From Bryocella elongata (lineage in GTDB: Bacteria > Acidobacteriota > Terriglobia > Terriglobales > Acidobacteriaceae), in NCBI RefSeq assembly GCF_900108185.1, contig NZ_FNVA01000003.1, positions 62,001 through 126,000 of the forward strand: a DNA stretch of 64,000 nt, written 5' to 3'. Both the position numbers and the translations under genes were made by a program. The notes below the pieces were generated by a model. It had not been told where the DNA came from. It made no database searches and saw only the letters and a list, made by a program, of their open reading frames with translations. Shown here piece by piece: positions 1 to 9,300 of the stretch; position 1 is the first letter of the stretch; each line of letters begins with the position of its first letter.

Positions 1-2034
1 GCGATCAGCACGCAGAAGCGCTCCACCATCACGGACACGGTGAAGTTGCCGCGTCTGAGCATCGGCTGGCTGACGCCCGCGGCGTTCACGCCGGATGCGT
101 ATGCCACCGACAGCGCGATGTATGCGCTCGGCATGTCGAAGACCAGCCGCCTGGATGAAGCGCTGGTGCTGAAGACCCAGGTTGCGCAGAGCGTGAACTG
201 CGAGTCGCAGCAGCTGAAGCTTACCGGTATCGCGAGCTGCGACATCACAGCGAAGCCCGGTGTGAAACTCGAGGACCTGGAAGCGACCTTCTGGGCTGAG
301 CTGAAGAAGCTGCAGGACGAAGGTCCCACGCCCGGAGAGGTCGAGGCTGCGAAGGCGACCAGCCTGACGCGCAAGATCACGGGCCTGCAGCGCCTGGGCG
401 GCTTTGGCGGTGTGGCCGACACGCTGGATATGTACAACCAGTACACCGGCGATCCCGGCTATCTGCCGAAGGATGTTGCAGCCGCCGCAGCTGTGACTCC
501 GGAGGCCGCGAAGGCCGCGGCGAACAAGTACCTCACCAAAGATTCAGCCGTGGTGATCTACTGCGTGCCGGGCAAGAAGGTGCTGGACGACGTGCCGCGC
601 TCGCCTGACAACACCGACGCGGACGTGAAGATCACCAACCCGTACACGCAGGCCTTTGAGGATACGGAGAACTGGCGCAAGGCTGTGCCCAAGCCCGGCC
701 CTGCGCCCACCGTGCACCTGCCTGTGCCGCAGAGCTTCGCGCTGGCCAATGGCATGAAGGTGCTGGTGTATGAGCAGCACTCGCTGCCCATCCTGACTGC
801 CAATGTGGTGGTCCGGGCGGGCGGCGAGAACAACCCGGCCGGCAAGGAAGGCCTCTCGATGCTCACCACGCAGGTGATGGGCGAGGCCACCGAGACGCGC
901 AGCGTGGAGCAGCTCTCCGGCGCCGCGGAGCGCATCGGCACACGCGTGGGCCTGAGCGCCACCATGGACATGGGCGGAGCCGACATGACTGTGCTCACCA
1001 ACCACACCAGCGAAGGCATGGACCTGCTCTCCGATGTGGTCGAGCATCCTGCGTTCCACCAGGAGGACTTCGATCGCCTGCGCAAGCGGCGTCTGGTTGG
1101 CATTCAGCAGGAGACGGATTCGGTCGCCGGCATGGCGCAGCGCGTCGGCCCGATGCTGATCTATGGCCGCACGCCGTATGGCGTTCCCTTCGGCGGCACG
1201 ACGGCCAGCATGGAGAGCATCACGCGCGACGACGCGGTGAGCTTCTACAAGAGCCGCTACGCGCCCGGTGACGCGGCGCTGGTGCTGGTCGGCGATATCT
1301 CACTGAAGGAAGCGCGCACGCTGGCGGAGCAGTACTTCGGCAAGTGGACCGGCACGGCTGCGGCGATCGCTCCGCTCCCGGTTCCGCCGACGCCTTCCGC
1401 GACGCACATCGTCATCATCGACAAGCCGGGTGCACCGCAGACTGCGCTGTTTGCATTCGGGGTGGGCGTTCCTGCCACCTCGCCCGATCTGCCAACGATC
1501 CAGGTGATGAACTACACGCTGGGTGGAGCGTTCGCCAGCCGCATCAACATGAACCTGCGCGAAGAGCATGGCTACACCTATGGTGCGAGCTCAGGCTTCC
1601 GCATGTATCGCGGCGCGGGGCCGTTCCTTGCTGGCGGCCTGGTGCGGACCAACGTTACGGGCGACTCGGCCGTGCAGCTGATGTATGAGCTGAAGCGCTT
1701 CCCGGACAATCCTCCCACCGAAGCGGAGCTGACCGAGGCCAAGAACTCGAATGTGCAATCGCTGCCCGGGGTGTTCGATACCACGGCGTCGATCGCTGGC
1801 TCGCTCTCGAGCATCTTCCTCTATAGCCGGCCGCTGGACTACTATGCGACGCTGCCGGCCCGCTACCGCGCTGTGACCGCAGCGGATGTGGCCCGGGTGG
1901 CGCGGGAGTACGTCCATCCGGACCAGCTCACCATCGTCGCCGCAGGTGACCGCAGCAAGATCGAGCCCGGGCTCAAGGACGCCAAGCTGGGACCGATCGA
2001 GGTGCGGGACATCAATGGGAAGAAGGTCGAGTAA
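1..2034 (+). CDS. M16 family (insulinase-like) zinc peptidase, 5'-truncated
   Basis: The reading frame is open from the first base of the window, so the GTG at 40 is internal and the true start lies upstream. About 677 residues are visible. They correspond to the end of the first M16 unit followed by a complete second unit, which begins near VPQSFALANGMKVLVYEQH. The second unit has no HxxEH zinc motif: the equivalent stretch reads GLSMLTTQVMGEA. In two-unit M16 proteins one half is normally catalytic and the other structural, so the active site should be in the missing N-terminal part. The protein is probably secreted or periplasmic, like its relatives, but the signal peptide cannot be seen. 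Three AGCAGAAC-like words and a hairpin terminator follow the stop codon. Confidence 0.88.
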   Translation, partial: AISTQKRSTITDTVKLPRLSIGWLTPAAFTPDAYATDSAMYALGMSKTSRLDEALVLKTQVAQSVNCESQQLKLTGIASCDITAKPGVKLEDLEATFWAELKKLQDEGPTPGEVEAAKATSLTRKITGLQRLGGFGGVADTLDMYNQYTGDPGYLPKDVAAAAAVTPEAAKAAANKYLTKDSAVVIYCVPGKKVLDDVPRSPDNTDADVKITNPYTQAFEDTENWRKAVPKPGPAPTVHLPVPQSFALANGMKVLVYEQHSLPILTANVVVRAGGENNPAGKEGLSMLTTQVMGEATETRSVEQLSGAAERIGTRVGLSATMDMGGADMTVLTNHTSEGMDLLSDVVEHPAFHQEDFDRLRKRRLVGIQQETDSVAGMAQRVGPMLIYGRTPYGVPFGGTTASMESITRDDAVSFYKSRYAPGDAALVLVGDISLKEARTLAEQYFGKWTGTAAAIAPLPVPPTPSATHIVIIDKPGAPQTALFAFGVGVPATSPDLPTIQVMNYTLGGAFASRINMNLREEHGYTYGASSGFRMYRGAGPFLAGGLVRTNVTGDSAVQLMYELKRFPDNPPTEAELTEAKNSNVQSLPGVFDTTASIAGSLSSIFLYSRPLDYYATLPARYRAVTAADVARVAREYVHPDQLTIVAAGDRSKIEPGLKDAKLGPIEVRDINGKKVE

Positions 2035-2037
2035 GGC

Positions 2038-2069
2038 AGCAGAACCGCTGAGTAGCAGAACAGCAGAAT
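2038..2069 (+). repeat. AGCAGAAC word repeats after the M16 gene
   Basis: Just after the TAA stop are two exact AGCAGAAC copies (2038-2045, 2054-2061) and one variant ending in T (2062-2069). The same word occurs five times in tandem after hslU and in the 3' end of the gene at 14317-14799. Its function is unknown. Confidence 0.7.
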
Positions 2070-2072
2070 AGT

Positions 2073-2100
2073 AAGGGCCGCCTGGAATTGGGCGGCCTTT
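2073..2100 (+). terminator. Rho-independent terminator of the M16 gene
   Basis: The 10-nt arms (2073-2082 and 2091-2100) pair with one G-T wobble around an 8-nt loop. The right arm ends in TTT. It lies directly after the stop codon and the repeat words. Confidence 0.7.
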
Positions 2101-2171
2101 GCTGTTGGTGCGCGTGATCTTTTGTTCCGGTGTCGCGATGCGGACCGGCGCCATCGTCTAAGCTGATCGAC

Positions 2172-3284
2172 ATGCGACGAGCGATTCTCACCGCGCTGCT
2201 TTGCCTTGCGCCTCTTGCGGCTTCTGCCGGGAGGTACACCAGGCCCGCTCCGTTTTCTCCAGCACATGCGGGCGTGACCACGCGCGTGTTTCATCCAAAG
2301 GAGCTGCGGGACTGGCGTGGCGGCAAGCCTCAACTCAACGTGACGGTGTGGTATCCCGCGCCGGAGAGCGTGGCGGAGACGCCACAGTGGATCGGGCCGC
2401 CCGGAGCTCCGCTGCTGAGCAAGGGGAGCGCCGCACCGAATGCTCCGATGATTCCTGGCCTGCGCAAGCTGCCGCTGCTGGTGCTTTCGCACGGCACGGG
2501 CGGCTCCGCGGACCAGATGGCGTGGCTGGGCACAGTGCTGGCCCGTGCGGGCTTCATCGTGGCCGCGGTGGATCATCCCGGCAACAACGGCAACGAGCCT
2601 TACACCGCGCAGGGCTTCGTGCTGTGGTGGGAACGCGCGACCGACCTTAGCGATGTGATCACCGGCATGCTGGCCGATGAAGAGATTGGCCCACGCATCG
2701 ATCGCGACCGGATCGGGGCGGCGGGATTTTCGATCGGCGGCTACACCGTGATGGAGCTCGCAGGAGCGCGCACGGATGTGAGCGTGCTCTATGACGAGTG
2801 CAAGGAGCACACCGATCTCGCGTGGTGCCATGTGCCGGAGATGAAGGCCTTTGGGCCGCCTCCCGTGATGCTGGAGACGGCGCGCAAGACCAGCAGGGTC
2901 TCGCTGGCGCGAAGCGGAGAGAGCTTCGCGGATGACCGCATCCACGCTGTGTTTGCGATCTCTCCAGCCATTGAAGAGGTACTGACGCCGGAGAGCCTGA
3001 AGGACATCCGCATGCCCATCGATGTTGTCGTGGGTAATGCGGATCCCATCGCTCCGGCACGGTACAACGGAGACTACCTGCGCTCGAAGGTGCGGGGCCT
3101 GCACGAGACGGTGCTGCCGGGCGGCGTCGCGCACTACACGTTCCTCGATACCTGCACGACGCTGGGCAGGGAGAAGCTGGGTGTGTACTGTGCGGACGAG
3201 CCGGGCGTCGACCGCGATGCCGTCCACATGAAGGTCGCGGAGATGGCCGTGGCGTTCTTCAAACGCGAGCTGGATGTAAGGTAA
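2172..3284 (+). CDS. Secreted alpha/beta hydrolase (dienelactone hydrolase/PAF-acetylhydrolase-like)
   Basis: This is a predicted hydrolase of 370 residues. The ATG at 2172 is preferred over the upstream GTG at 2130 because it opens a clean signal peptide (MRRAILTALLCLAPLAASA). LVLSHGTGG looks like the oxyanion region. GFSIGG carries the GxSxG nucleophile, with Ser at about residue 187. VVGNADPIAP and GGVAHYTFL are the likely Asp and His sites. The substrate cannot be deduced, and related proteins cleave short esters, lactones or oxidised lipids. A -10-like TAAGCT ends 7 nt before the ATG and no Shine-Dalgarno is seen, so the mRNA may be leaderless. It converges on the rlmI-like gene. Confidence 0.82.
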   Translation: MRRAILTALLCLAPLAASAGRYTRPAPFSPAHAGVTTRVFHPKELRDWRGGKPQLNVTVWYPAPESVAETPQWIGPPGAPLLSKGSAAPNAPMIPGLRKLPLLVLSHGTGGSADQMAWLGTVLARAGFIVAAVDHPGNNGNEPYTAQGFVLWWERATDLSDVITGMLADEEIGPRIDRDRIGAAGFSIGGYTVMELAGARTDVSVLYDECKEHTDLAWCHVPEMKAFGPPPVMLETARKTSRVSLARSGESFADDRIHAVFAISPAIEEVLTPESLKDIRMPIDVVVGNADPIAPARYNGDYLRSKVRGLHETVLPGGVAHYTFLDTCTTLGREKLGVYCADEPGVDRDAVHMKVAEMAVAFFKRELDVR

Positions 3285-3290
3285 GGCGGT

Positions 3291-4580
3291 CTATTCCACG
3301 CGCAGGATGAGGCACTTCAGGTACTGCGTCTCCGGCAGGGTAAGCACTTCGGGATGGTCGGGCGCAGCGGCGCGAACCTCCAGCAGTTGCACGCGACGGC
3401 CCGCATCAGCGGCTGCGGCGGCGACAACCTCGGTGAACTCCGCCAGCGAGACGTGGTGCGAGCAGGAGCAGGTGATGAGCGTGCCGCCGGGAGCGAGCAG
3501 GCGCAGAGCGCGAAGGTTAAGCTCCTTGTAGCCTCGGAGCGCGCCTTCGGCCGCACGCCTGGTCTTCGCGAAGGCGGGCGGATCAAGCACGATCGCATCG
3601 AAGGACTCGCGCGCATCGAGCGGCAGCTTCGTCTTCGCGTCGGGATTGCGGTGCGCATCGTCGAGCGCCCGCATCAGGTCGAAGGCATCGGCTTCGATCC
3701 AATCGACCCTGGTTGCGGCCAGCGTCTCCTGGTTGAGCTTGAGGTTCTGCTCTGCAGCTTCCAGGGCCGAATGGGACTGGTCGACACCGGTGACCTTGTC
3801 GCAGACCTGCGCGAGGTGCAGCGCAAAGCCTCCGTGGTAAGTGCAGATATCGAGGGCGCGCTTGTGGAGCCCCGAAACCCTGACATGCGCCGCTGCGGCG
3901 GCATAGTTGAGCCGCTGATCCAGGAAGGCGCCGGTCTTCTGTCCTGCGCCAACGTCGTAGCCGAAGCGCACGTCATTGAGGGAGAAGACGGTGGTCGCTT
4001 CCGGTGTGGGCTGATTGGTAAAGAGCGCCTCCGTGGCGGGCGCGGCGAGCTGCTCGAGCTCACGGATACGCGGGTCGGGCCGCTCCCAGATGGTCAGAGG
4101 CTCGAGATTGGGCGAGAGCCTGGCTTTGAGCGTGTCGACGACCGCCTCGCGGACATCGTCCTGCGCGGTGCCCTGCGTGAGCAGTTGCAGAACGACCATG
4201 GAGCCGTATCGATCGACGATGATGCCGGGCAGGGCGTCTGCCTCGCTGAAGATGAGCCGCTGCGCCGTGGTGGAGTCGCCGAGTGGAGCGACGATGCGAC
4301 GGCGGTCGACGGCCGCAGAGATCCGGGTGCGCACATCGGCGATGTACTGCTCGCGGGTGAGGTCTGCGGTGGTCGATACGAGGCGGCCAGCAATCAACGA
4401 CGCACTGGAGTAAAGCGCGGTGCCCAGGGGCCGCAGGCTCGCGTCCAGGACCGTGACGAGCGAGCCAGGAGCTGCATCGGGCTCCGGACCTTCGAGGTCA
4501 TTGCGATAGATCCAGAGGTATCCGCTGCGAAGGCGGGCGGAGGCGCGGCGGCTGGTGCGAAGAACAGGGAGCTCAGACAT
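3291..4580 (-). CDS. rlmI: Class I SAM-dependent rRNA methyltransferase, RlmI-like (23S rRNA m5C)
   Basis: The protein has 429 residues, the length expected for the RlmI/YccW family, which methylates a cytosine of 23S rRNA. The N-terminal RSGYLWIYRNDLEG segment fits the PUA domain. A central Rossmann fold contains DICTYHGGFALHLAQ (SAM site) and IVLDPPAFAKTRRA (motif IV, DPP). TCSCSHHVS supplies the expected catalytic cysteine region. The start is the ATG at 4578-4580. On the minus strand a TACACT hexamer lies 8 nt upstream and no Shine-Dalgarno is evident. The stop is 6 nt from the convergent hydrolase. Exact target specificity is inferred from the family. Confidence 0.85.
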   Translation of the reverse strand: MSELPVLRTSRRASARLRSGYLWIYRNDLEGPEPDAAPGSLVTVLDASLRPLGTALYSSASLIAGRLVSTTADLTREQYIADVRTRISAAVDRRRIVAPLGDSTTAQRLIFSEADALPGIIVDRYGSMVVLQLLTQGTAQDDVREAVVDTLKARLSPNLEPLTIWERPDPRIRELEQLAAPATEALFTNQPTPEATTVFSLNDVRFGYDVGAGQKTGAFLDQRLNYAAAAAHVRVSGLHKRALDICTYHGGFALHLAQVCDKVTGVDQSHSALEAAEQNLKLNQETLAATRVDWIEADAFDLMRALDDAHRNPDAKTKLPLDARESFDAIVLDPPAFAKTRRAAEGALRGYKELNLRALRLLAPGGTLITCSCSHHVSLAEFTEVVAAAAADAGRRVQLLEVRAAAPDHPEVLTLPETQYLKCLILRVE

Positions 4581-4642
4581 ACAAGCTCAGTGTAGAGCCC
4601 GCCGCGCGAATCGCAGCTTTACCGGGTTATTTGCGATGAAAG

Positions 4643-4975
4643 CTAGCGGTTGAAGTCGTGCAGGGTCTGCCCTGCGGCCTGCGCCAGCTCTCCCGCAGCG
4701 TCCTGCACGGCGCCGCCGATGTGATCGATGGCGCCCTGGTCCTGGAGCTCCTGGTTACCCGTGGCGCGACCGACACCCTGCTTGAGGCTACCGATCAGGC
4801 CCCTGCCCTTGCCCGTGACGCGCTGCTTCGAGCCCCAGACCGAGGTCTTGCGCGCTGCGTCTTCGACATCGTTCGAACCCGTTGCATGTTGTGGGACAGG
4901 CATGTTCTTGAGGAAGTATGCCGCTAACGCTACGCCTGCTGCCGCTGCTACCCATGGAAATGTCTTCATCATCAT
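4643..4975 (-). CDS. CsbD-like stress protein with N-terminal membrane anchor
   Basis: This is a protein of 110 residues. A hydrophobic N-terminal segment (about residues 6-23, PWVAAAAGVALAAYFL) is followed by a linker. Then comes a CsbD-like repeat region from about residue 60 (GSLKQGVGRATGNQELQDQG, then AIDHIGGAVQDAAGE). CsbD proteins are small stress-response proteins of unknown mechanism, and the N-terminal anchor is an addition to the usual cytosolic form. The gene is divergent from the BaiN-like flavoprotein, 77 bp away, so the two probably share a control region. The family call rests on the glycine/glutamine-rich repeat and length. Confidence 0.72.
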   Translation of the reverse strand: MMMKTFPWVAAAAGVALAAYFLKNMPVPQHATGSNDVEDAARKTSVWGSKQRVTGKGRGLIGSLKQGVGRATGNQELQDQGAIDHIGGAVQDAAGELAQAAGQTLHDFNR

Positions 4976-5052
4976 CGAGCCCTCTGCGAGATGAGATGCG
5001 CGTTCGCGCGATGATGCTGCCCTCGCTTCGCGCGTCCATACAATGAAGATCG

Positions 5053-6279
5053 ATGCAGACGCGTACAGACGTGGTGGTGATTGGTGGTGGAGCGGCCGGA
5101 CTGATGGCCGCGCTGGAGGCAGGCCGGCGTGGCCGCCGGGTCCTGGTGCTGGAGCACGGGGAGCAGATCGGTCGCAAGATCCTGATCTCGGGCGGCGGGC
5201 GCTGCAACTTCACCAACACAGGCGCGCGGGCGGAGAACTATCTCAGCGCGAATCCGCACTTTGCGAAGTCCGCGATGGCACGCTACCTGCCGCAGGACTT
5301 TATCGCGCTGGTACAGAAGCATGGCATCGCCTTCCACGAGAAGACGCTGGGGCAGCTATTCTGCGACGGCTCGGCGCGACAGATTGTGACCATGCTGGAG
5401 GCGGAGTGCGGCGAGGCCGGGGTACAGATCCAATGCGGCGCTACCGTTACGGAGGTTCGTTCTACCCCGGCAGGTGATGCGGGGCAGGTTGATGCACGCT
5501 TCCATCTGACCACCAGCGTGGGCGACTTCGCCTGCGAGTCACTGATCATCGCCAGCGGTGGTCTCTCGATCCCCAAGATGGGTGCGACAGGCTTTGGGTA
5601 CGACGTTGCGCGGCAGTTTGGGCACAGCATCATCGCGCCGCGTCCCGCGCTAGTGCCGCTGGTGTTGAGCGCGGACGATCGGGAGCGTTGGTGCGACCTC
5701 AGCGGGTTGTCTGCGGAGAGCGTGGCGCAGGTCGAGCGAAAGGCTGCAAAGAAGGACCGCAACGAGCGGATCCCCGCATTTCGCGAGCAGCTGCTGATTA
5801 CGCACCGCGGACTGAGCGGGCCAGTTGTGCTGCAAGCTTCGAGCTACTGGCGCGAAGGAGAAGCGGTACGGTTCGACCTTGCTCCGGGACAGGATGTGTT
5901 CGCGCCGCTGTATGCGAAGGAATCGCGACGGGACCTTGCCGCGCTGTTCTTTGCTCTGCGAGAGGTGTTGCCGGCGCGGTTCGCAGAGCGGTGGGTTCGA
6001 AACATGGATCCCCAGGACTGGACCAACGCCGGGCTTGCGAGGCTTGAAGCTGCTCTGCATGCGTGGGCCTTTGTCCCCGCCGGAACAGAGGGATTCGCCA
6101 AAGCCGAGGTGACGTTGGGTGGCGTGGATACACGGGAGCTCGATGCACGCACCATGGAGAGCCGCCGCGCTGAAGGGCTGTACTTCATCGGCGAGGTCGT
6201 CGACGTAACGGGGTGGCTGGGTGGCTATAACTTCCAGTGGGCATGGGCTAGCGGCGTGTCTGCGGGGCAGTCAGCGTAA
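5053..6279 (+). CDS. NAD(P)/FAD-dependent oxidoreductase, BaiN/HI0933-like
   Basis: The protein has 408 residues, as usual for the family. TDVVVIGGGAAGLMAALEAG at the N-terminus is the dinucleotide-binding GxGxxG fold. It is followed by the family signature GRKILISGGGRCNFTNTG. A middle SGLSGPVVLQASSYW segment and a C-terminal GEVVDVTGWLGGYNFQWAW segment are also typical. Family members are flavoproteins of poorly known function, and one is a bile-acid reductase. The start is the ATG at 5053. A TACAAT hexamer (5039-5044) ends 8 nt before it, suggesting a leaderless or near-leaderless transcript. The neighbours give no pathway. Confidence 0.88.
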   Translation: MQTRTDVVVIGGGAAGLMAALEAGRRGRRVLVLEHGEQIGRKILISGGGRCNFTNTGARAENYLSANPHFAKSAMARYLPQDFIALVQKHGIAFHEKTLGQLFCDGSARQIVTMLEAECGEAGVQIQCGATVTEVRSTPAGDAGQVDARFHLTTSVGDFACESLIIASGGLSIPKMGATGFGYDVARQFGHSIIAPRPALVPLVLSADDRERWCDLSGLSAESVAQVERKAAKKDRNERIPAFREQLLITHRGLSGPVVLQASSYWREGEAVRFDLAPGQDVFAPLYAKESRRDLAALFFALREVLPARFAERWVRNMDPQDWTNAGLARLEAALHAWAFVPAGTEGFAKAEVTLGGVDTRELDARTMESRRAEGLYFIGEVVDVTGWLGGYNFQWAWASGVSAGQSA

Positions 6280-6306
6280 ATGGTCGAGATCGAACTCAAG
6301 CACGTC

Positions 6307-9300
6307 CTACTGCACGATGAGCGTGAGCAACACTGTGTGCGAGATGCCTGACGCGGAGCCGGTGATAGTGAGGGTATAGGTGCCTGCGGGCGTGGGATAT
6401 GGAAGCGTCGTCGTTGCTCCCGGAGGCAGTGCGCGCCCCGCACCGCAGCCGCTGAGCGAGGCGAGACCTATCGAGACAAGCATCATGCAAGCGAGGGAGA
6501 CAAGCCTTCGCCTGCGTCGGCCGAGCCAGAGCAGCGGCATGCTCAAGGCGAATGCGATCTCTGTTCTGCGTTGCATCCACGGAGGTGCCGGGCCGCGTTC
6601 CAGTGCAGCGACGCCCGTGGTGACCGTGACGCTGATGACTTGGGTTCCGCCCAGTGCCCCGGTCGCTGGAGAGGCGAGGCAGTGCGAGTTCGTGGGTGCT
6701 CCAGTGCAACTAAGGGCAACGGGGCCGCTGAGAGACGCGGTCGAGGCGAGCTGCAGCGCGTACGACGCCGTGCCTCCGGTGTTGACCGTCTGCGATGTGG
6801 CTCCTGTAGCTACGAGGGTGAAGTCTACGCCTGCGCCCGCCAGCGCGACGGTTTGCGTTGCGGGAACACCGTTGGTGGTGAGCGTCAGCGAGCCGGAGTA
6901 AGAACCGGGCGCGGCGGGAGTTGAGTTGATCTGCAGCACGCAGTTGGCGCCGACTATGAGCACTGCGTTGCAGCTGTTGGAAGCGAGGGCGAAGCCGGGG
7001 CTGATGCTGGTGTTAGCGATGTTCAAGGGCAGGCCGCCGTTATTGGTCAGCACAACGGCCTGCGTGGCAGAGGCTGCGCCGACGCCGGTGGGAGCGAAGG
7101 TCAGCGACGCGGGACTCAGCGAGACACCTGGCGGCGCAGCACCGGTACCAGTCAGTACCACCGTCTGCGTGCGATACGAGTCGCTGATCGTGAGGATGCC
7201 GCTGCGGGCTCCTGTAGCCGTGGGTGTGAATGTGACGACGACGGCACAGGTGGAGTGCGCTGCCAGCGAAGGACCGCATGCGTTCACTGCACCGAACTCC
7301 GTGGTCGAGGTAGACGTTGCGATCAGCGTGAGCGGGACGTCCCCGGCGTTGGTCAGGGTCACTTGCTGGCCGGCGCTGGTGGTGCCGATCTGCTGCAGGG
7401 AGAAGGTGAGGGCCAACGGCGTCAGCGTATCCGTGGCAGGTGCATTGCCGGTACCGTTCAGCACGGCGGTCTGCGATCCAGCGCTGGTCGCGACGGTCAG
7501 CATGCCGGAGCGTGTGCCTGTGGCGACAGGGGTGAAAGTGATCGCGAGGGAGCATCCCGAGCTGGGTTGCAGGGAACTGCCGCAGGTATTGCTGGTGATC
7601 GCGAAGTCACCGGTGATGACCGGCGCCTGCAAGGTCGCGGCGTTGCCGCCGGTGTTGGAGAGCGTGACGATGAGCGTCGCCGATGTCTGGTTGACCAGGG
7701 TCGCGGGGAAGCTGAGCGACGAAGGCGTGAAGACGAGATTCGCTGGAGCGACGGCGACTCCGGTGAGAGAGATCGTCTCCGTGTGAGCGCTGTCCACCAG
7801 CGTGATCAGGCCGCTGCGATTTCCAGTCGCTGAGGGCGTGAACGTGATGCTGAGAGTGCAACTGCTGTGAGCTGCGACCGAAGCTCCGCAGCTGCTGACA
7901 GCGGCGAAGTCTGGGCTCGCGGACGTAATGCTGCTGATGCTGAGGTTGACGTCGCCGGTGTTGCTCAGCGTGACCGTTTGCGCGGGACTTGTGGTGCTCA
8001 CCTGCTGCGAGGGGAAGGTGAGTGCGGTCGCGCTGAGCGTGTCCGTCGCAGCCTGCTCGCCCGTACCGCCAAGGCTGACGGTCTGCGTGCGCAGCGCATC
8101 CGTGATGACCAGGCTGCCCGTGCGCGTGCCTGAGCCCGATGGCGTGAACGTGACGTTGAGCGTGCAGGAGCTATGCGCCGCCAGCGATGCGCCGCAGTTC
8201 CCGGTGGCACCGAACTCTGCGCTGGAGGTGGTGATGCTCTGGATGCTCAGCGCGACGTCGCCTGTGTTGGTGAGCACGAGGTTCTGCGGGCTGCTGGTAG
8301 TGCCCACGGGCTCGATGGCGAAGGTGATCGCGGTCGCGGAGAGGTTGTCGGTTGCGGGCAGGTAGGTGGAGCCGGTGAGGGCGACCACCTGCGTGCGTAG
8401 GGTATCCGCCACGGTGAGTACGCCCGTAGATGTTCCTGTGGTCGAGGAGCTGAAGCTGATGCGATAGCTGCAGGAGCTGTGTGCCGCCAGCGAAGGTCCG
8501 CAGCCGTCCGCTACCGCGAAGTTTGGGTTCGAGCTCGAGACGCCGGTGAGGGACAAGGCCACGTCGCCGGAGTTTGTGAGCGTGGCGAGCTGCGCCACGC
8601 TGCTGATGCCGGTGGACTGCGCGGCGAAGGTGAGGGACAACGGAGAGAGCGTGTCCGTTGCAGCGGCGAGGCCTGTGCCGCTGAGGGTGACGGTCTGGAT
8701 CGCTGGCGTGGCGCTATTGCCGACCGTCAGCGTGCCTGTGAGTGCTCCGCCCACCAAGGGTGTGAACGCCACGCTGACTGTGCAGGAGCTCCCCGCAGCC
8801 AGCGTACTTCCACAGTTGCTGGAGGCGAGCGTGAAGCCTGCGCTCACGTTGATTCCCGCGAGCGTGAGCGGCAGGCCGCCGGGATTGCTGAGGATCAGGT
8901 TCTCGGTGGCGCTGGTGCTTCCCACCACCGTGGAGGGGAAGGACAGCGCCGTGGCGGAGAGTGTGAGCGCGGCTGGTGTCGCCCCGGTACCCGAAAGGGC
9001 CACGATCTGCGGAGACGAGGGAGCATCGTCGACGAGGGTGAACGTGCCATTGAAGGCGCCGCCTGCGGGAGGCGTGAAGGTGATGCTGAAGGTGCAGGCC
9101 GAGCCTACGGACAGCGTCGCACCGCAGGTCGACGAGGCGACATTGAAGCCGGCGCTGGCGGTGGCAGACGAGACGTTCACGATTGTGCCGCCGTTGTTGG
9201 TAAGCGTGATGACCTGCGCCGTGGCGGTGGTACCCGTGAGTACCGCACCGAACCCCAGGCTTGCGGGTGCGACGGAGACACCTGCCGGCGCGGTTCCCTG

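Noticed and set aside
3354-4595. 413-residue plus-strand frame opposite the rlmI-like gene
   Set aside because: It is a shadow of the methyltransferase; no domain was seen.
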